Assembly: GCF_910592395.1 (NCBI RefSeq)
Contig: NC_088311.1
Location: 14,818,501-14,882,500 of the forward strand
DNA length: 64,000 bases
Direction of reading: 5' to 3'
Source: Lineus longissimus
Taxonomy: Eukaryota; Nemertea; Pilidiophora; Heteronemertea; Lineidae
This document shows, in pieces, positions 9,412 to 20,895 of this stretch. Position 1 is the stretch's first letter. Each line of letters begins with the position of its first letter. Below the pieces are notes generated by a model, which did no database searches, had not been told where the DNA came from, and saw only the letters and a list, made by a program, of their open reading frames with translations. A program made the translations under genes and the position numbers.

Positions 9412-11204
9412 AGACAGATAACAAGGAGCTTCCTGCCATGTTGTCAAAAGAAGCTATTGCAACAGCCCAGATGACCGACCCAGAAATTAGGAACCTTTAT
9501 GACCACATAGCTGAAGACAAGAGTGAGCCTTCAAAAGCAACTTTGCAAGGATATGGACTCTTAGAACGCGCCTTATGGGCACAAAGAGCTAGCATGGAAA
9601 TATCCAATGCTATACTGTACATTAGGCCAGAAAAGGATTCCAAACATAAGAACCACAGATTGGTATTACCCAAGTCCCTGATTAAACCTATTTTCCGGGA
9701 AATACACGAGGGATTTGCTGGAGGACACCTTGGAATAAGGAAGACGGAAGCAAAGTTGAGGGAGAGATGCTGGAGGCCTCAAATGAAAAGGGAAGTTACT
9801 GATCTTATTAGATCATGCGAGACTTGCCAAAAATGTAAGTCACCTCCTCATGGAACAAAAGGACCATTACAGAGCATTCCTGTTGGGAGGAGGAATCAGA
9901 GGGTACATGTTGACGTCATAGAACCGATTAATCCACCGTCTCGGAAGAGACACAAATTCATTCTTGTCCTTCAAGATGCCTTTACAAAGTGGCCGGAGGC
10001 ATGGCCTCTGCGCAATCAGAAGGCAACAACATGCCCCAAAGTGATAGTAAATGATTACATTTCACGTTTCGGTACTCCAGAAAATCTTCACACAGATCAA
10101 GGAACCAATTTCCAGTCGAATGTATTTGATGACATGTGCAAGATTCTCAACATCCACAAGACGAAGACGACAGCTTTTCATCCACAACGGAATGGTCAGG
10201 TGGAAAATCTTAACAAGACTTTGAAAAGTATGCTGACAGCCATGGTTGATGAAGAAGGTCGCGACTGGGATGATCGCCTTCCTGGTGTGTTAATGGCTTA
10301 CAGATCAAGCGTTCAGGTTTCCACGGAAGAGACACCCTTTCTCTTAACCTTTGGAGATGAGATGCAGCTACCCTTAGACTTGATCATCGGCACTGCAGAT
10401 TCCGATAGAGAGATTCCTTATCACAACTACGTATCAGAATTGAGGGCGAAAATCGAATCTTCATTCAATCGGGCTCGTTCGAATCTTAAGTTAGCACAAC
10501 GGAGACAAAGGACATACTACGACCGGAAATGTAAGGATGGTTCCTTTGCCGTTGGAGATTTGGTGCTTCTCAGAAACCACTATGTAAAGCCAGGCGTTCC
10601 ACCCAAGTTCCACCGTCGTTGGATGGGACCGTTCCGGGTGTTAGATGTGTTATCTGAAGTCAACTACAGAGTAATAACGACGGAAGGGAAGGCCCCGAAG
10701 AGTAAAGTTGTCCACCTGAATAATATGAAGCGTTTCTATGCAAGAGAAATCGAAGAGTTGGACAAACCCAGCGATGACGATGATGATGACGATGATGACA
10801 AGATGTCGACTGTGACTACGGAGGAGTCAGATAATGAGTCTTACAGCTCAAACTCTGAATTCGAATTCCGTTCTTATAGACCAATGGTTCTTAGATCAGA
10901 TAAAATAAATGAAATCGCTAAAGAGCCAGGTGTTAACAAATCAGAGTCTAATGTGACGGATGAAGCAGCTCCTTTTGAGGCGTGTGATGCTTCCTCTTTG
11001 GAGAGCGGTGTGGACCATGCAGAGCCCCTGCCGATTCCTAATCATGATGTATCTGATGTTTCTGTTGATGCCACTATAAGCAACTATGATCTGAGACCAC
11101 GTGAGAAATTGCGCGCGCCGATTCGCTATCCGCAGTTAACTGAAAGTGTAACTTTGTGTCGGATAAGAGCCCACAAGAATGTTAGGCTCAAGAGCAAACT
11201 GTAA
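9402..11204 (+). CDS. Gypsy integrase region of Pol
   Basis: A frame of about 600 residues, open through the entire integrase; the upstream part is out of frame, so it has no natural start. The zinc-binding HHCC module is EIHEGFAGGHLGIRK...CETCQKC (residues about 105-147). The catalytic core shows HVDVIEPI (first Asp), HTDQGTNFQS (second Asp) and NGQVENLNKTLK (Glu), the D,D-35-E triad. The C-terminal GPF/Y-type module (GDLVLLRNH...RRWMGPFRVL...VVHLNNMKRF) is followed by a run of aspartates and a long variable tail, with the third copy of the in-frame 63-bp module at about 10,965-11,027. It inserts cDNA into host chromatin. Confidence 0.87.
   Translation: MRVKTDNKELPAMLSKEAIATAQMTDPEIRNLYDHIAEDKSEPSKATLQGYGLLERALWAQRASMEISNAILYIRPEKDSKHKNHRLVLPKSLIKPIFREIHEGFAGGHLGIRKTEAKLRERCWRPQMKREVTDLIRSCETCQKCKSPPHGTKGPLQSIPVGRRNQRVHVDVIEPINPPSRKRHKFILVLQDAFTKWPEAWPLRNQKATTCPKVIVNDYISRFGTPENLHTDQGTNFQSNVFDDMCKILNIHKTKTTAFHPQRNGQVENLNKTLKSMLTAMVDEEGRDWDDRLPGVLMAYRSSVQVSTEETPFLLTFGDEMQLPLDLIIGTADSDREIPYHNYVSELRAKIESSFNRARSNLKLAQRRQRTYYDRKCKDGSFAVGDLVLLRNHYVKPGVPPKFHRRWMGPFRVLDVLSEVNYRVITTEGKAPKSKVVHLNNMKRFYAREIEELDKPSDDDDDDDDDKMSTVTTEESDNESYSSNSEFEFRSYRPMVLRSDKINEIAKEPGVNKSESNVTDEAAPFEACDASSLESGVDHAEPLPIPNHDVSDVSVDATISNYDLRPREKLRAPIRYPQLTESVTLCRIRAHKNVRLKSKL
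10965..11027 (+). repeat. In-frame 63-bp module, copy 3 (diverged)
   Basis: Keeps the core CTTTGGAGAGCGGTG and reads SSLESGVDHAEP in the integrase C-terminal tail, with the same spacing and frame as copies 1 and 2. Confidence 0.65.
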
Positions 11205-11335
11205 TTAATAAGCAACCAATAAATGTATTAATGTAAATATGAAAATAATTGTTATCGTTAGATATGAAATTATTGGAAGAGAAATACTAAAGCTAAATAA
11301 TTGCATAAAGTAATTATACCATTTTGCCTTTACAG

Positions 11336-12217
11336 ATGGATATTTTACAATTAGACCCGTTCCCTGTTGAAGTTAAAGAATTGAAGAGGGGGAGCAGTAG
11401 ACAAGTCTATTTATTCCTTAAGGACATATTACATCGCCATCTCAATGTTGAGATTTCGTTCGGGCAGGCTCTGCAACATCTCGTGGAGGCGGGTAATATT
11501 TACCTTATGAACACAAGAGAGTTGGTGACCGGCTGTATGATTCATGGCATCCGTCTATTTATGGCCCGTGTGAAGAAATCCTGGAAAGTGGAGCCGGTAG
11601 AGATGGCTTTTGTCAAAGAGCGTATGCTGTCGATAACCAAGGTGTATAACGATGACGAGAAGGACGTTGGGAGTTGGTTGGCCAAACTTGAAGCCAAGTT
11701 GCTTCCAGGTAATTCGCAAACTCCCTCTGTGGTTGCGCAACCTGCAACCTATGATCTCCCCATTTTAGTTATTTCTGATTCTATGTTTAGATTTTGCAAA
11801 CCATCTGGAGAAATTTATCCAATCTCTCATTCTGGCGAGCGTGCCGAAGGTGTTAGGCACACCGTATATCTTTTTCATAACATCCAATGTAGGGCCATCG
11901 TCCTTAATCATGGTCTTAACCACACCTGCCAGTATGGCAATCCTCGTCCATTTATGGAAGATATTTTTCGGTCGCTGACCCATCGTTTCCGAAACATTCC
12001 CCTCTATCACTTTCAGCCTCCAGTCTTCCCATCTGTATTGAACAATCCTCTTCATGTTTTTCGTTTTAGCAATTTTTGCAGGATGATGGTAGATGTGGTA
12101 TTCACCCCCATTGAACATCCTTCACTTAGTAGAGCTGCGTTCGACCGAAAGGGCTTTCATTATTCGCGTCAGGGGATGGATGATGTCACCCGTTTCCTCG
12201 TGGATGTCATTCATTGA
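11336..12217 (+). CDS. Third ORF of gypsy element: SGNH-hydrolase-like protein
   Basis: A 293-residue intact frame between integrase and the 3' non-coding region, where errantiviruses carry env. I chose ATG 11,336 because TTTGCCTTTACAG directly precedes it, a good 3' splice-acceptor, suggesting a spliced subgenomic mRNA. The N-terminal half (about 1-140) is helical and unrecognised. The C-terminal half fits SGNH/GDSL-type hydrolase blocks: ILVISDSMF (block I, Ser nucleophile), VLNHGLNHTC (where a GxND block would lie) and FDRKGFHYSRQGM (block V Asp/His). I see no signal peptide or membrane segment, so it is not a typical envelope. An esterase-like role is inferred from motif order only, and some expected residues are replaced. 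Confidence 0.6.
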   Translation: MDILQLDPFPVEVKELKRGSSRQVYLFLKDILHRHLNVEISFGQALQHLVEAGNIYLMNTRELVTGCMIHGIRLFMARVKKSWKVEPVEMAFVKERMLSITKVYNDDEKDVGSWLAKLEAKLLPGNSQTPSVVAQPATYDLPILVISDSMFRFCKPSGEIYPISHSGERAEGVRHTVYLFHNIQCRAIVLNHGLNHTCQYGNPRPFMEDIFRSLTHRFRNIPLYHFQPPVFPSVLNNPLHVFRFSNFCRMMVDVVFTPIEHPSLSRAAFDRKGFHYSRQGMDDVTRFLVDVIH

Positions 12218-12555
12218 ATGAAAAGGAATACAATGTTGTTCTTCGTCTTGGAACCCTTCGGAGTAGTTTTATATTCGTTGGGGGAAGAGATGGGTTTGGC
12301 GTGTTTTTGCAGCACAAGCCCATGAACTCATTAAATCCTAAGCAGCTCACCGAATCCTGAATGCATGAGACATCTGGGACAACCGCACGAACCGTTGAGG
12401 ATCACCTTCGGTAAACTGTAACAACCACTTGTAAATTACTGTAAAAAGGTTTAAATTTATATTTGATTATCGTTCCAGGTTGTCACACACCACGTTGGTA
12501 GATAGTATGTCCGTACGTTACTTGTTGACATCGTTACTCATTACGCTTGCGGGGA
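12218..12555 (+). other. Gypsy 3' non-coding region, proximal part
   Basis: No supported gene between the third ORF and the TTAA target of the nested Kolobok element. The distal part of the same region is 20,568-20,895. Confidence 0.5.
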
Positions 12556-12966
12556 TTAAAGGTTAAATGCCAAAGTTAGGCCTAATCTTAATCAAAGTAC
12601 ATCAGGATAACCTTTTGTTACCTTTAGATGTCAAATGTAGTAAATTTATTTGCATAAATATCGCATGGAATAAAGAAATTCAAATAAACCGCCCTGTCTC
12701 AGCGTGAATTTGCTTCGGCAAAGTTCGTATTTCGTTCGGAAACTCTCGCGGTTTTGGGGAATTCCAAATGAGGAGTGACGTCACTAGTGCTGTCGTTGTT
12801 AGACTGATCCCACTGCCTGCATACACAAACGCCATGCTGTAGATGCCTGCGCAAGACAGGAGACCAGTTTTGTTTTCATTCATCTGACAGCTGATTCTAC
12901 TTTCTGGCTGCGTTCACGCCGTTCCTACCATGTAAAACCAATTATTTTACAGGTTCTAAAGCAAAA

Positions 12967-15900
12967 ATGGTTTACTGCGTCGCACCAAACTACAGCAGTG
13001 ATTCAACGAAGGTGTTGAAAGTAGATGGGGTCGGTTATTACAATTTTCCTCGCGACAAGAAGGCCCGAAAAGTATGGGTAAGACGCATGCATCGTCCGTC
13101 TTCTTGGGTCCCGTCTCTCGGTGCGAGGGTATGTTCGAAGCACTTCGTTGCCGGAGATTACCTGCTGGACCCAGCCATATGCCGTGCGATAGGATTTGAC
13201 CCTAAAAAACGCCTGTTGAAGCCAGGTGCCTTCCCTACACTCTTCAGTCATGGTGAAGGCGATGCCATGGATGGTACGCCTACGACCAGTGCGCCGCGGT
13301 CAGCTGTGCAGAAGAGGGCACATCAGCAGGTGATTATTATTTATTATGAAATCAGTATGGTAGGTATGAAATTATACCCCATGGCCATAGGCCTAGGCTA
13401 GTAATACCTCCATCTCGAGTGCATGACCATGGGGTAGGCATGGTGAAGTGTAGGATGTGGTGTTGCTGGGGCCTGAGGACCTTTTAAGACTACAACTTGA
13501 TAATTTTCATAATTGATACTGCACGACTGCACCTACTAGGCTACATTCAGCTGTAGGAGCAAGTCAAATACAAAAGTCCTACTCCTATTAGTCAATTATG
13601 ATAGGCCTTCTATTTAAAATATTTGTTTCTCATTTCGTAGGCTGTAGCAGAGGCGGTAGCGGGATACAACGTGTTGTATGGAGAGGAAGCGGAGGAGGCA
13701 GCTGAGCAGGATGATGGTTTTTTGATGGCTGATGAAGGCCGATTTGAGGAGGTTGGCAATCACCTGATAGAGGATGCAGTACTGCCACAGAGTTTAGACG
13801 ATTTGGAGGTTTTGCCACAAGTATGTTCAATCATAACCCAGCCCCATGTGTCATAAGCTTACTATTAACTGACTTCAGGGTGTGGCTCTACAAAAACTGG
13901 TTATATTGGGTGATCATATTTACATAGATAAATGTCCCGAACAGTGTAGACTAATAAATCAGAGGATGGATTAATACAATCTTGTAATAAAAATTAGCTG
14001 CATTAATAATGTAGTGAAAGTTAATGTAAACAACATCCCCGGAACAATAGCCTCAATTCTCTTTCTTATCTTTGCAGGAACATCCTGAAACCTTTGCCAT
14101 TGGGACACAAGTTGGCTCCTCAGTCTCCATGCGGTTTGCCAAGGCTGTCCAGGTCAATATTGTCACTGGGTCTCGGAACAAAGGTTCACAGACAACCTCC
14201 TGCACCGGGGATATTGGCTGTCAGGCAGAACCAGAAGTCCGAGAAATTGCCATTCAGACAGATCTGTTTGACATTGATGTGCCAGTTTTCCAAGGTAACC
14301 CCAAACCTGAAAATTATGTTGATACTAGTAGCAACCCGACAAGGTGTCAGACAGTTTGCGTTTTACTATCTAACACAATTTTGGTTTGTGCCTGGCAATA
14401 CGACAGATAAGTCACAGTTTGGTGCCAGACAATGTCTTTGACCACCCCAATATTTTCAGGCTTGAAACCAAGTGATGAAGACATGGAGGATGAAGAGGTG
14501 CACTTTCCAAGTCAGGAAACGATGAAGACTGATGACAGTGACGATGAAGACTGGGAGCCATGTGAAGATGATTATTGTCAAGAATTTGATGACTCGCTCC
14601 TTGATGATGAAAATGTGTAAGTGTTTGTTGTAGCTTTCTTGAGAAATTGATTCTTTAAAACAATTGAATTGTATTAGAGTGAATGAATAGAATGATAGTC
14701 ATAAAAGTACCGGTATGGCAGTTTCTGGGACCTGTTATTAGTGTTAACACTAATAAAACTTTACTTTTTTCATGAAGGACTCACTAACGATGCTCTACAG
14801 TGAGTTTATAAACTGATAAAAAACAATCATTGTCAAATCTTTAACCATAATTATTTACTATTTCAGATCCGGCAAACATTATGATTTCGACAATGAGTAT
14901 GAACAGCCCTCCCCTCAATATGAGAGAAAATTCATTGTCTTTGAATCAAGCTTGAGGCTTCTGTTCATGTTTTGTCAAGTTTGCAGGGTACCATGTCGAG
15001 TCGCACTCCGTACACCTGGCACAGCTGTGATGGTGATGGCGATTTGTGAAAATCAACATCAACAGGAATGGACATCACATCCATTTAAAGGACAGCTTCC
15101 CATTGGAAATTTGCTTTTGGCTGCAAGTAGGCTACATACGTATGCTGCATGATTCTCAAAACATTAGTCGGGAATATACGAAAAAACATGGAACAAATTG
15201 CAACAAATGATTTTTTCGATGTTTTCTATGCTATTGAGATATGGAGAATAAAAAATCAAAAATAGGACAACCGGAAATACCAAAAAAAGGGTAAATTCAT
15301 AAATCCTGAAAGAAAGCCAAACCAGTATTATGATTTCTCATTAAATTGTTTCAGGAATTCTATATTCTGGTTCAAGTCCAGTAAGAGGACTCAATATCCT
15401 GAAAAACATTGGTGTGGCAGTGATAAGCCGAAGGACATTCTACACTATACAAGGCCTCTACCTCATACCATCAGTGTTCGCAGTCTGGCAAAGGAAGCAA
15501 GACAGTATGTTTAAGGAGCGAAAGAGGAAACAACTGTTCTTGTCTGGAGATGCGAGGTGTTGCTCGCCAGGCCACACTGCCAAATATGGGAGCTACAGTT
15601 TGATGGATGAGTCAGCCGGTAAGGTGCTGGATGTAAGCCTTGTACAGGTACGTTAGTAATAGTGCATTGCGATGTCAACATGACAAACCTTGCCCTTGTG
15701 TCAAGTTTAACGAAGTTCTGGAACAAATCAGAAGTCAATATTCCATCAAAATGGATTGCTGACTTCCCTAATGAAATTGATTGTTCACTGTCAGTGTTAA
15801 CTTTACACTTCACTTACAATTTTATAGTGCCATTCATCCTCATGCAGATAGCTTCCCCACATTGATCAGATCCTTCTCTTTATCCCAATAGTTATTACCA

Positions 15901-18755
15901 GCAATAGGTTTAAAAACATGAATAACATGGTTTATTGGTTACTTATTTTTCAGCCAAATGAAGTGAAAAATTCTTACTGGATGGAACTCGAGGGTTTGAA
16001 ACGTAGCATGGCACTACTTGTTACCGAGAAGAAATTGGCAATTGCAGAGATGGTCACAGATCAGCATTCACAAATCAAAAAGTATCTGAGAGACAAATGG
16101 CCTGGAGTACAACACTGGTTTGATTGCTGGCATATCGCGAAAGGTGTGTTATTGCTCATTTTAACATAAACAAGTCAAAAAAACAACTCGTCCGTCAAGT
16201 ATCTTTGCCTTTTTCAATTTAGCCAATGAAAGACATTGTAGGCACTGGTCAAAAGTCAAGTGGGTTTCTCATAAATTGGAACATAATGTTTCATTCTAAA
16301 TTCATTACACATGATATATACATGTACATGTATTTCAGGTGTAAATGAAATGGCCAGGGCCATTGTGCTCACCTCATGTGGAGGAAAGATGGATAAAGAG
16401 CATGGTATTGTGTCATGTAGTGTTAGGTTTGATGTAGGTCCAAGCAATTACAATTTCCCCAAAATGGCCAATTTACAGTACATTCGACCTCTGTGACCTT
16501 GAAAAGTAGGTCAAATCAAAGAAGACCCGGGTGACACATTGAATGGTTGTTAGAATTAGATGTACCTATGATATAAAATCGGGCAAGTCATTACTAGGAA
16601 TAATGGCATTTTGAAGAATTTAGGATTTGGCCCCCTCCCTGGAGGCCAAACGGCAAATCAGATCGCGCCAAACTTCGGTACCTGAGATCACCTGACCAAG
16701 TGGTACATGTGTCCTTAATTTGTGATCAATAGTCATTGCAGTTAAGAAACGTGCCATAGTTACGGCCGGACGGCGAATTTACGCCATTTGACCTCTGTGA
16801 CCTTGACAAGAAGGTCAAATTAAAAACCTGTGCGACATATACTGTATGGTGGTTAGATGTACCCATGATATCAAATTGGTGGCAATCGGGCAAGAAGTTA
16901 AGGAATAATCACATTTTTAAGGTTTTTGGATTTTGCCCCCTGGTGGTCAAGTGGTGAATCATATTGGACCAAACTTCGGTCCCTGAGATCACCTGACTAA
17001 GGGGTAAATGTGTACCAAATTTGGTATCAATAGTCATTGCAGTTTAGAAACGTGCCATCGTTACATCCTAACGGCCAATTTACACCATTTGACCTCTGTG
17101 ACCTTGAAAAGGAGGTCAAATCAAAAACCCGGAGGATATATGATGCACCTTTGCTAGAAGTACCTACCATATTTTTTTCAAAATTTCCAGACTACTATTA
17201 AGGGAGATATTGCATATTTTCACTTTTAACGTTTGGCCCCCTGATGGCCAAACCATGAAACGAATCGGACCGAAACTTGGTCTCCAAGGTGTCATTACAT
17301 AAGGGTACATGTGTACCAAGTTTCAACTCAATAGCTCTAACAGTTACGAAACGTGCCCTGCTAACGGACGACGGACGACGACGGACGACGACGACGGACG
17401 ACGACGACGACGACGACGGACGACGGACGCCACGGTATGGGATAAGCTCACCTCTGCTAAGAGGTGAGCTAAAAAGAAAATGGACAATATTGCCAAGAAG
17501 TACAAACTTTGCAGGATACTCGCAAAATGGTCCCAATCAGTGTCCAACCATATCTTCTGGTGTGCTGCCTCAATTAATGGGAATGGTGACTTGGTTGAAG
17601 CAAAGTGGCTCTCCATTCTAAACCATGTTGCCGACGTACACGATGGGCATGGGGATTTGTACCCAAAATGTCTTCATGGTCCTCTAGAAGACAGAGAATG
17701 GATCAAGAAAGGTTCGTTTAAAGTTACGTTTTAAAAGGAACTTGCAAATGCCATAAAGCCCATGCTATGAATGCAATTTGTCTTGAGAATTTTTGTTGAA
17801 TTATTTCATACCAGCACCAGCATGACTGACAAGTAAGGAGTGCCCTCAATCAAAAGAAAAACAGCTAGTCATTTGGCCCTGTCAATTCTTTGTTCCTTAT
17901 TACTTAAACCAGTATTACTCTTTCAGGTAGCAAGGCCCACAAGGAACTTACACTGATTCTCACTCAAAAGATATTGCTCAAGGACATCAGAAAGGTTTCA
18001 CCAGGAGTACAGACTTCATCTCTTGAGTCGTATCACAAAATTGTTGGTTATTTCGCTCCCAAATCCCGCCATTTCTTCTATGAGCCAATGAAAGCAAGGT
18101 ATGATAGACTACAATGTATTCTCAGGGGTCATTACTAAATCACGAAAAAAATTTCATGCAATGCTTTGAGTGAGTGCTATCAAAGCCCACTTTTCCTTAT
18201 TCGTGATGCAACTGAACTTTGTTCTTGCACTCTACTTGGACTATAAGGCGTGAGGCGAGTAAAACATTGATTGAAAGCATTGACCAGTCATACCAGTATT
18301 ACAAATTCTCTTTACAGGTTACTGCTCGCCACACTCCACTTTAATGAAAATTCAAATCGGAAACAGCGTATGGGACAAGATGAACAGCCGCAGTGGTCGA
18401 TTTCATACCCCAAGGGGAGAGGAGGAGCTGCAGTAGCAAATGAGGTCAAAATTGAATCAACATATGGTAGGTATAACGGCCAGCATCGTTACTTTAGTGC
18501 TAGCACTGCAAGAAACAAGAAGAAACAAGATTACTTGTATTAATACTTCCCTTTATGTTTTCAGACTATGTACAGCTAATTCTGGAGGACCTGCTGAAGC
18601 GGAGAGATGACCTGCCATCTTACAAATTGGCAAGAGATGCAAAGGACAAGTACCAAGTGACTCATCCTATTCCAGGTCCAGTGTGCTCAAAGTACGACAA
18701 GCAGGAAAAGATGAAAGTTGTAGAAGAAACAAAAACGAGGTTTAACAAACTGTAG
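12967..18755 (+). CDS. Kolobok-like transposase with N-terminal THAP domain (11 exons)
   Basis: Exons inferred from GT/AG sites: 12967-13329, 13641-13820, 14078-14294, 14460-14616, 14867-15126, 15355-15647, 15954-16143, 17469-17711, 17927-18098, 18318-18466, 18565-18755. Joined they total 2,415 nt, 804 residues, with every phase compatible and no internal stop. Residues about 1-90 are THAP-like (YYNFPRDKKARKVWVRR, VCSKHF, then GAFPTLF), but only one cysteine stands where CX2-4C is usual. Two acidic exons follow, then a CQVC-containing zinc-ribbon-like segment. An RNase H-like catalytic core has VTDQHSQIKKYL (Asp), WFDCWHIAKG (Asp-x-x-His) and TSSLESYHK (Glu). Expected function is cut-and-paste transposition in the nucleus. 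The long intron 7 contains a separate repeat. Confidence 0.82.
16367..17468 (+). repeat. Tandem ~300-bp repeat / MITE-like insert in intron 7
   Basis: Three units of about 300 bp, each containing ACCTCTGTGACCTTGA followed by AGGTCAAAT (near 16,489, 16,791 and 17,091) and a CCCCCTGGTGGTCAAG-type phrase. After the third unit comes a GGACGACGACGG minisatellite (about 17,365-17,430). The right end is a hairpin, AGCTCACCTCTGCTAAGAGGTGAGCT then AAAA, sharing its terminal phrase with the MITE at 3.85 kb. The left edge near 16,367 (GTGCTCACCTC) is approximate. Confidence 0.65.
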
Positions 18756-19231
18756 AGTTCATTCATAGCACCATCAGAGTTCACTATCACAGATCAATTG
18801 AACGGTCACACCAAATCAATTGAACGTAGGATACTTGAATCCTGTGTACCCGTCATTGTCCGGAGCAGGCCAAGCAGCACGTATCTTGTCCCGAGCACAA
18901 ACAGGGAGCGGCAAACGGTTCCTTCTCCCCAACCTCTTCCAAACCCAACGGACAAGGTTCCTATAGGCCACGTATCGATATAACCTGAAATTGTTGGGAA
19001 GAAAACAATGTTTGTACATTTAATTGACAGTTTTTTTTAAATTTATTGAAAACTTGTAATATTATTACTAAATACATGTAGATACATTTTATTATATCTA
19101 TTTTCTATATTTCTAGTCTTCAAAGGGAGAAAAAAATCTCATTTCTGAATTGATATTGCCTTTTCTTGTCTTCAATTATACAGCGATGGAGGTGGTCATC
19201 ATTACTTACTTGTGAATGGGCTGGTCATCGC
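18756..19231. other. Intergenic between convergent Kolobok genes
   Basis: Non-coding space between the 3' ends of the transposase (plus) and the cysteine-rich protein (minus). I see no additional frame. It presumably carries both polyadenylation signals. Confidence 0.5.
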
Positions 19232-20353
19232 CTATTTGTCCCTGCTCTTCGATGTAGTGATACATCGACATTTTTCCAGCACCTGTCTTGATAGATGGGT
19301 GCTGGAAAAACCTGGGTGTTGCGTGATGCACTCTACTTTCAGCTCATCCTTCTTGGCCTGGACTGGTGAATAGTCTGAGCAGCACAAGGATTCCCTCCCC
19401 TTCTCTTGTGGAGTGCAGACACCACAATGACACCTACAAATACAAGTATAATATAAATGTTATTGTTATACAGCAGTGATGATATCTCGATAGCCATTGC
19501 CATCAATGAATCAGGGCCTAGGCCAAGGGTAGGCCAAATTTGAGTGAGAGGCAGGCCCCTGGAGCTCAGCTCAGTAAGATTTAGCATTGTTTCAATCAAT
19601 CAATTAATGTAGTATTGTCGAAGGCTTTCGCCTTAAGTTGTTACGGTGAGAATAAACTGTTGTCTTTGCGCGGGTGTAGTATTTCACTATTTGGTGTGGT
19701 AATGCTCCGCAATGGAAGAGTCTCAGTATAGTAATAATCCAAATTATTAGGCCTAGAGTTCACTCCATTCGAGTAGGCCTACTACCAAACCCTGAGGCTT
19801 AGTATTCCGATCCGAGATCCTACTTACTATAAAATAACCATGTGGAATGAACTCACTCAACTCAAGATACGTTGTGGTTTCGACATATTCGAGGTGAAAA
19901 ACGCCAATTGTTTACTGACAACACTCGATCCGTGAACGATGGAGCCCTATGTAGAGATGTACATGAATACATGCACATGATGACATGGCTCATATCAGCA
20001 TAGGCCCCCTATAATGTCCCGCTGATGCCGCGCCTATACACATGGCATGCACAGTGCACTGCCACTGCACTTGGAACTCACCAATTGATATTTCCTATGC
20101 GATCAAGTCGCTCATCCTCCATCTCCCCATCATCACCTTCGCCCGATTCAGAACAAGAATCTGAATCGTCTCTCGCACTCTCCACTACTGGCTCGTACAT
20201 GTAGGGTTGAATCACACCATTGCCTTCATCAACAACCAAATCGTCATCAAACAAATCTCCCGCGCAATCTTCGCTCGCCATGCTTGCAGCCGCCATTTTT
20301 ACTTGCGCAGTGGTCAATGATCGTGGATTTGACAGCACTAGTGACGTCACCAA
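19232..20353 (-). CDS. Kolobok second protein: P2X7 C-terminal (ballast)-like cysteine-rich protein (2 exons)
   Basis: Minus-strand exons 20353-20082 and 19433-19232 join at a GTGAGT donor and a TTGTAG acceptor. The total is 474 nt, 157 residues, in frame; a later ATG at about residue 20 is an alternative start. Exon 1 is acidic (SESGEGDDGEMEDERLDRIG). The splice creates NWCHCGVC. Exon 2 continues with an ESLCCSD pair, VECITQHPGF and a VLEKCRCI end. The order CxCGxC...CC...C-I-T...VL matches the cysteine-rich ballast domain of vertebrate P2X7 receptors, without any channel or membrane part. In P2X7 that domain binds zinc and guanine nucleotide; here the role is unknown, perhaps accessory to transposition. 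Family assignment is by motif recognition only. Confidence 0.7.
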
Positions 20354-20567
20354 TGTGAACCTAGCGGCGAATAGCGTAACTACACATCTGGCGGTCTTTT
20401 CAAAAGCGCCTTCAAAAACGAGCTCGCAGAGGACTTAACAAATAGCACTTATTTCACAAAAAATCACTATTTTTTGAATTCCTTCCGGTTTATTATGTTT
20501 TTTAAGATAGCATATTATGAAAATTCACCACAAATACAGGTTAAATAGCTCAGCATTTGACCTTTAA

Positions 20568-20895
20568 GCCTGGATTGGATGGTGCTACGTTGATTCATTT
20601 TGTATATAGCAGACTTCCTAGCGGACTGATTGTTTGATGGACGCTATCCCTTGTAATAATATATTGGACATGTTGGATATTACTGAATTGTACATTGGAA
20701 AGATAGTTGTACAGCTCGCGTTTGTGATTCATATATTATTATAGTGGACATTGCTGAGATCCGGTAGTTCGTGCGTAATGGATTGTGTGGTGTATATATT
20801 GTATAGTTTATTTCTTATTGTAATACAGTTGGAATTCTGGAGCGTAGCTATGAGGACTATTTTGTTCAAAATTTTTGATATTTGAACAATTTTTT
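20568..20895 (+). other. Gypsy 3' non-coding region, distal part
   Basis: AT-rich, no gene. It continues the gypsy 3' region interrupted by the Kolobok insertion and leads into the purine tract. Confidence 0.5.

Larger units (their letters stand above)
12560..20563 (+). mobile_element. Kolobok-type DNA transposon (TTAA TSD), nested in gypsy
   Basis: The left end AGGTTAAATGCC follows TTAA (12556-12559). The right end, read inward on the minus strand, is AGGTCAAATGCTG and is followed by TTAA (20564-20567). The ends match at 10 of the first 11 bases. The element is 8,004 bp and encodes an 11-exon THAP-domain transposase on plus and a 2-exon cysteine-rich protein on minus, convergently arranged. 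THAP-bearing transposase plus a TTAA TSD is the Kolobok signature; piggyBac also uses TTAA but has no THAP domain. Every exon joins in frame, so the copy may still be coding-competent. Confidence 0.85.

Noticed and set aside
17198-17536. Asp- or Arg-rich frames over the GGACGACG minisatellite
   Set aside because: Produced by the simple repeat in intron 7 of the Kolobok transposase.
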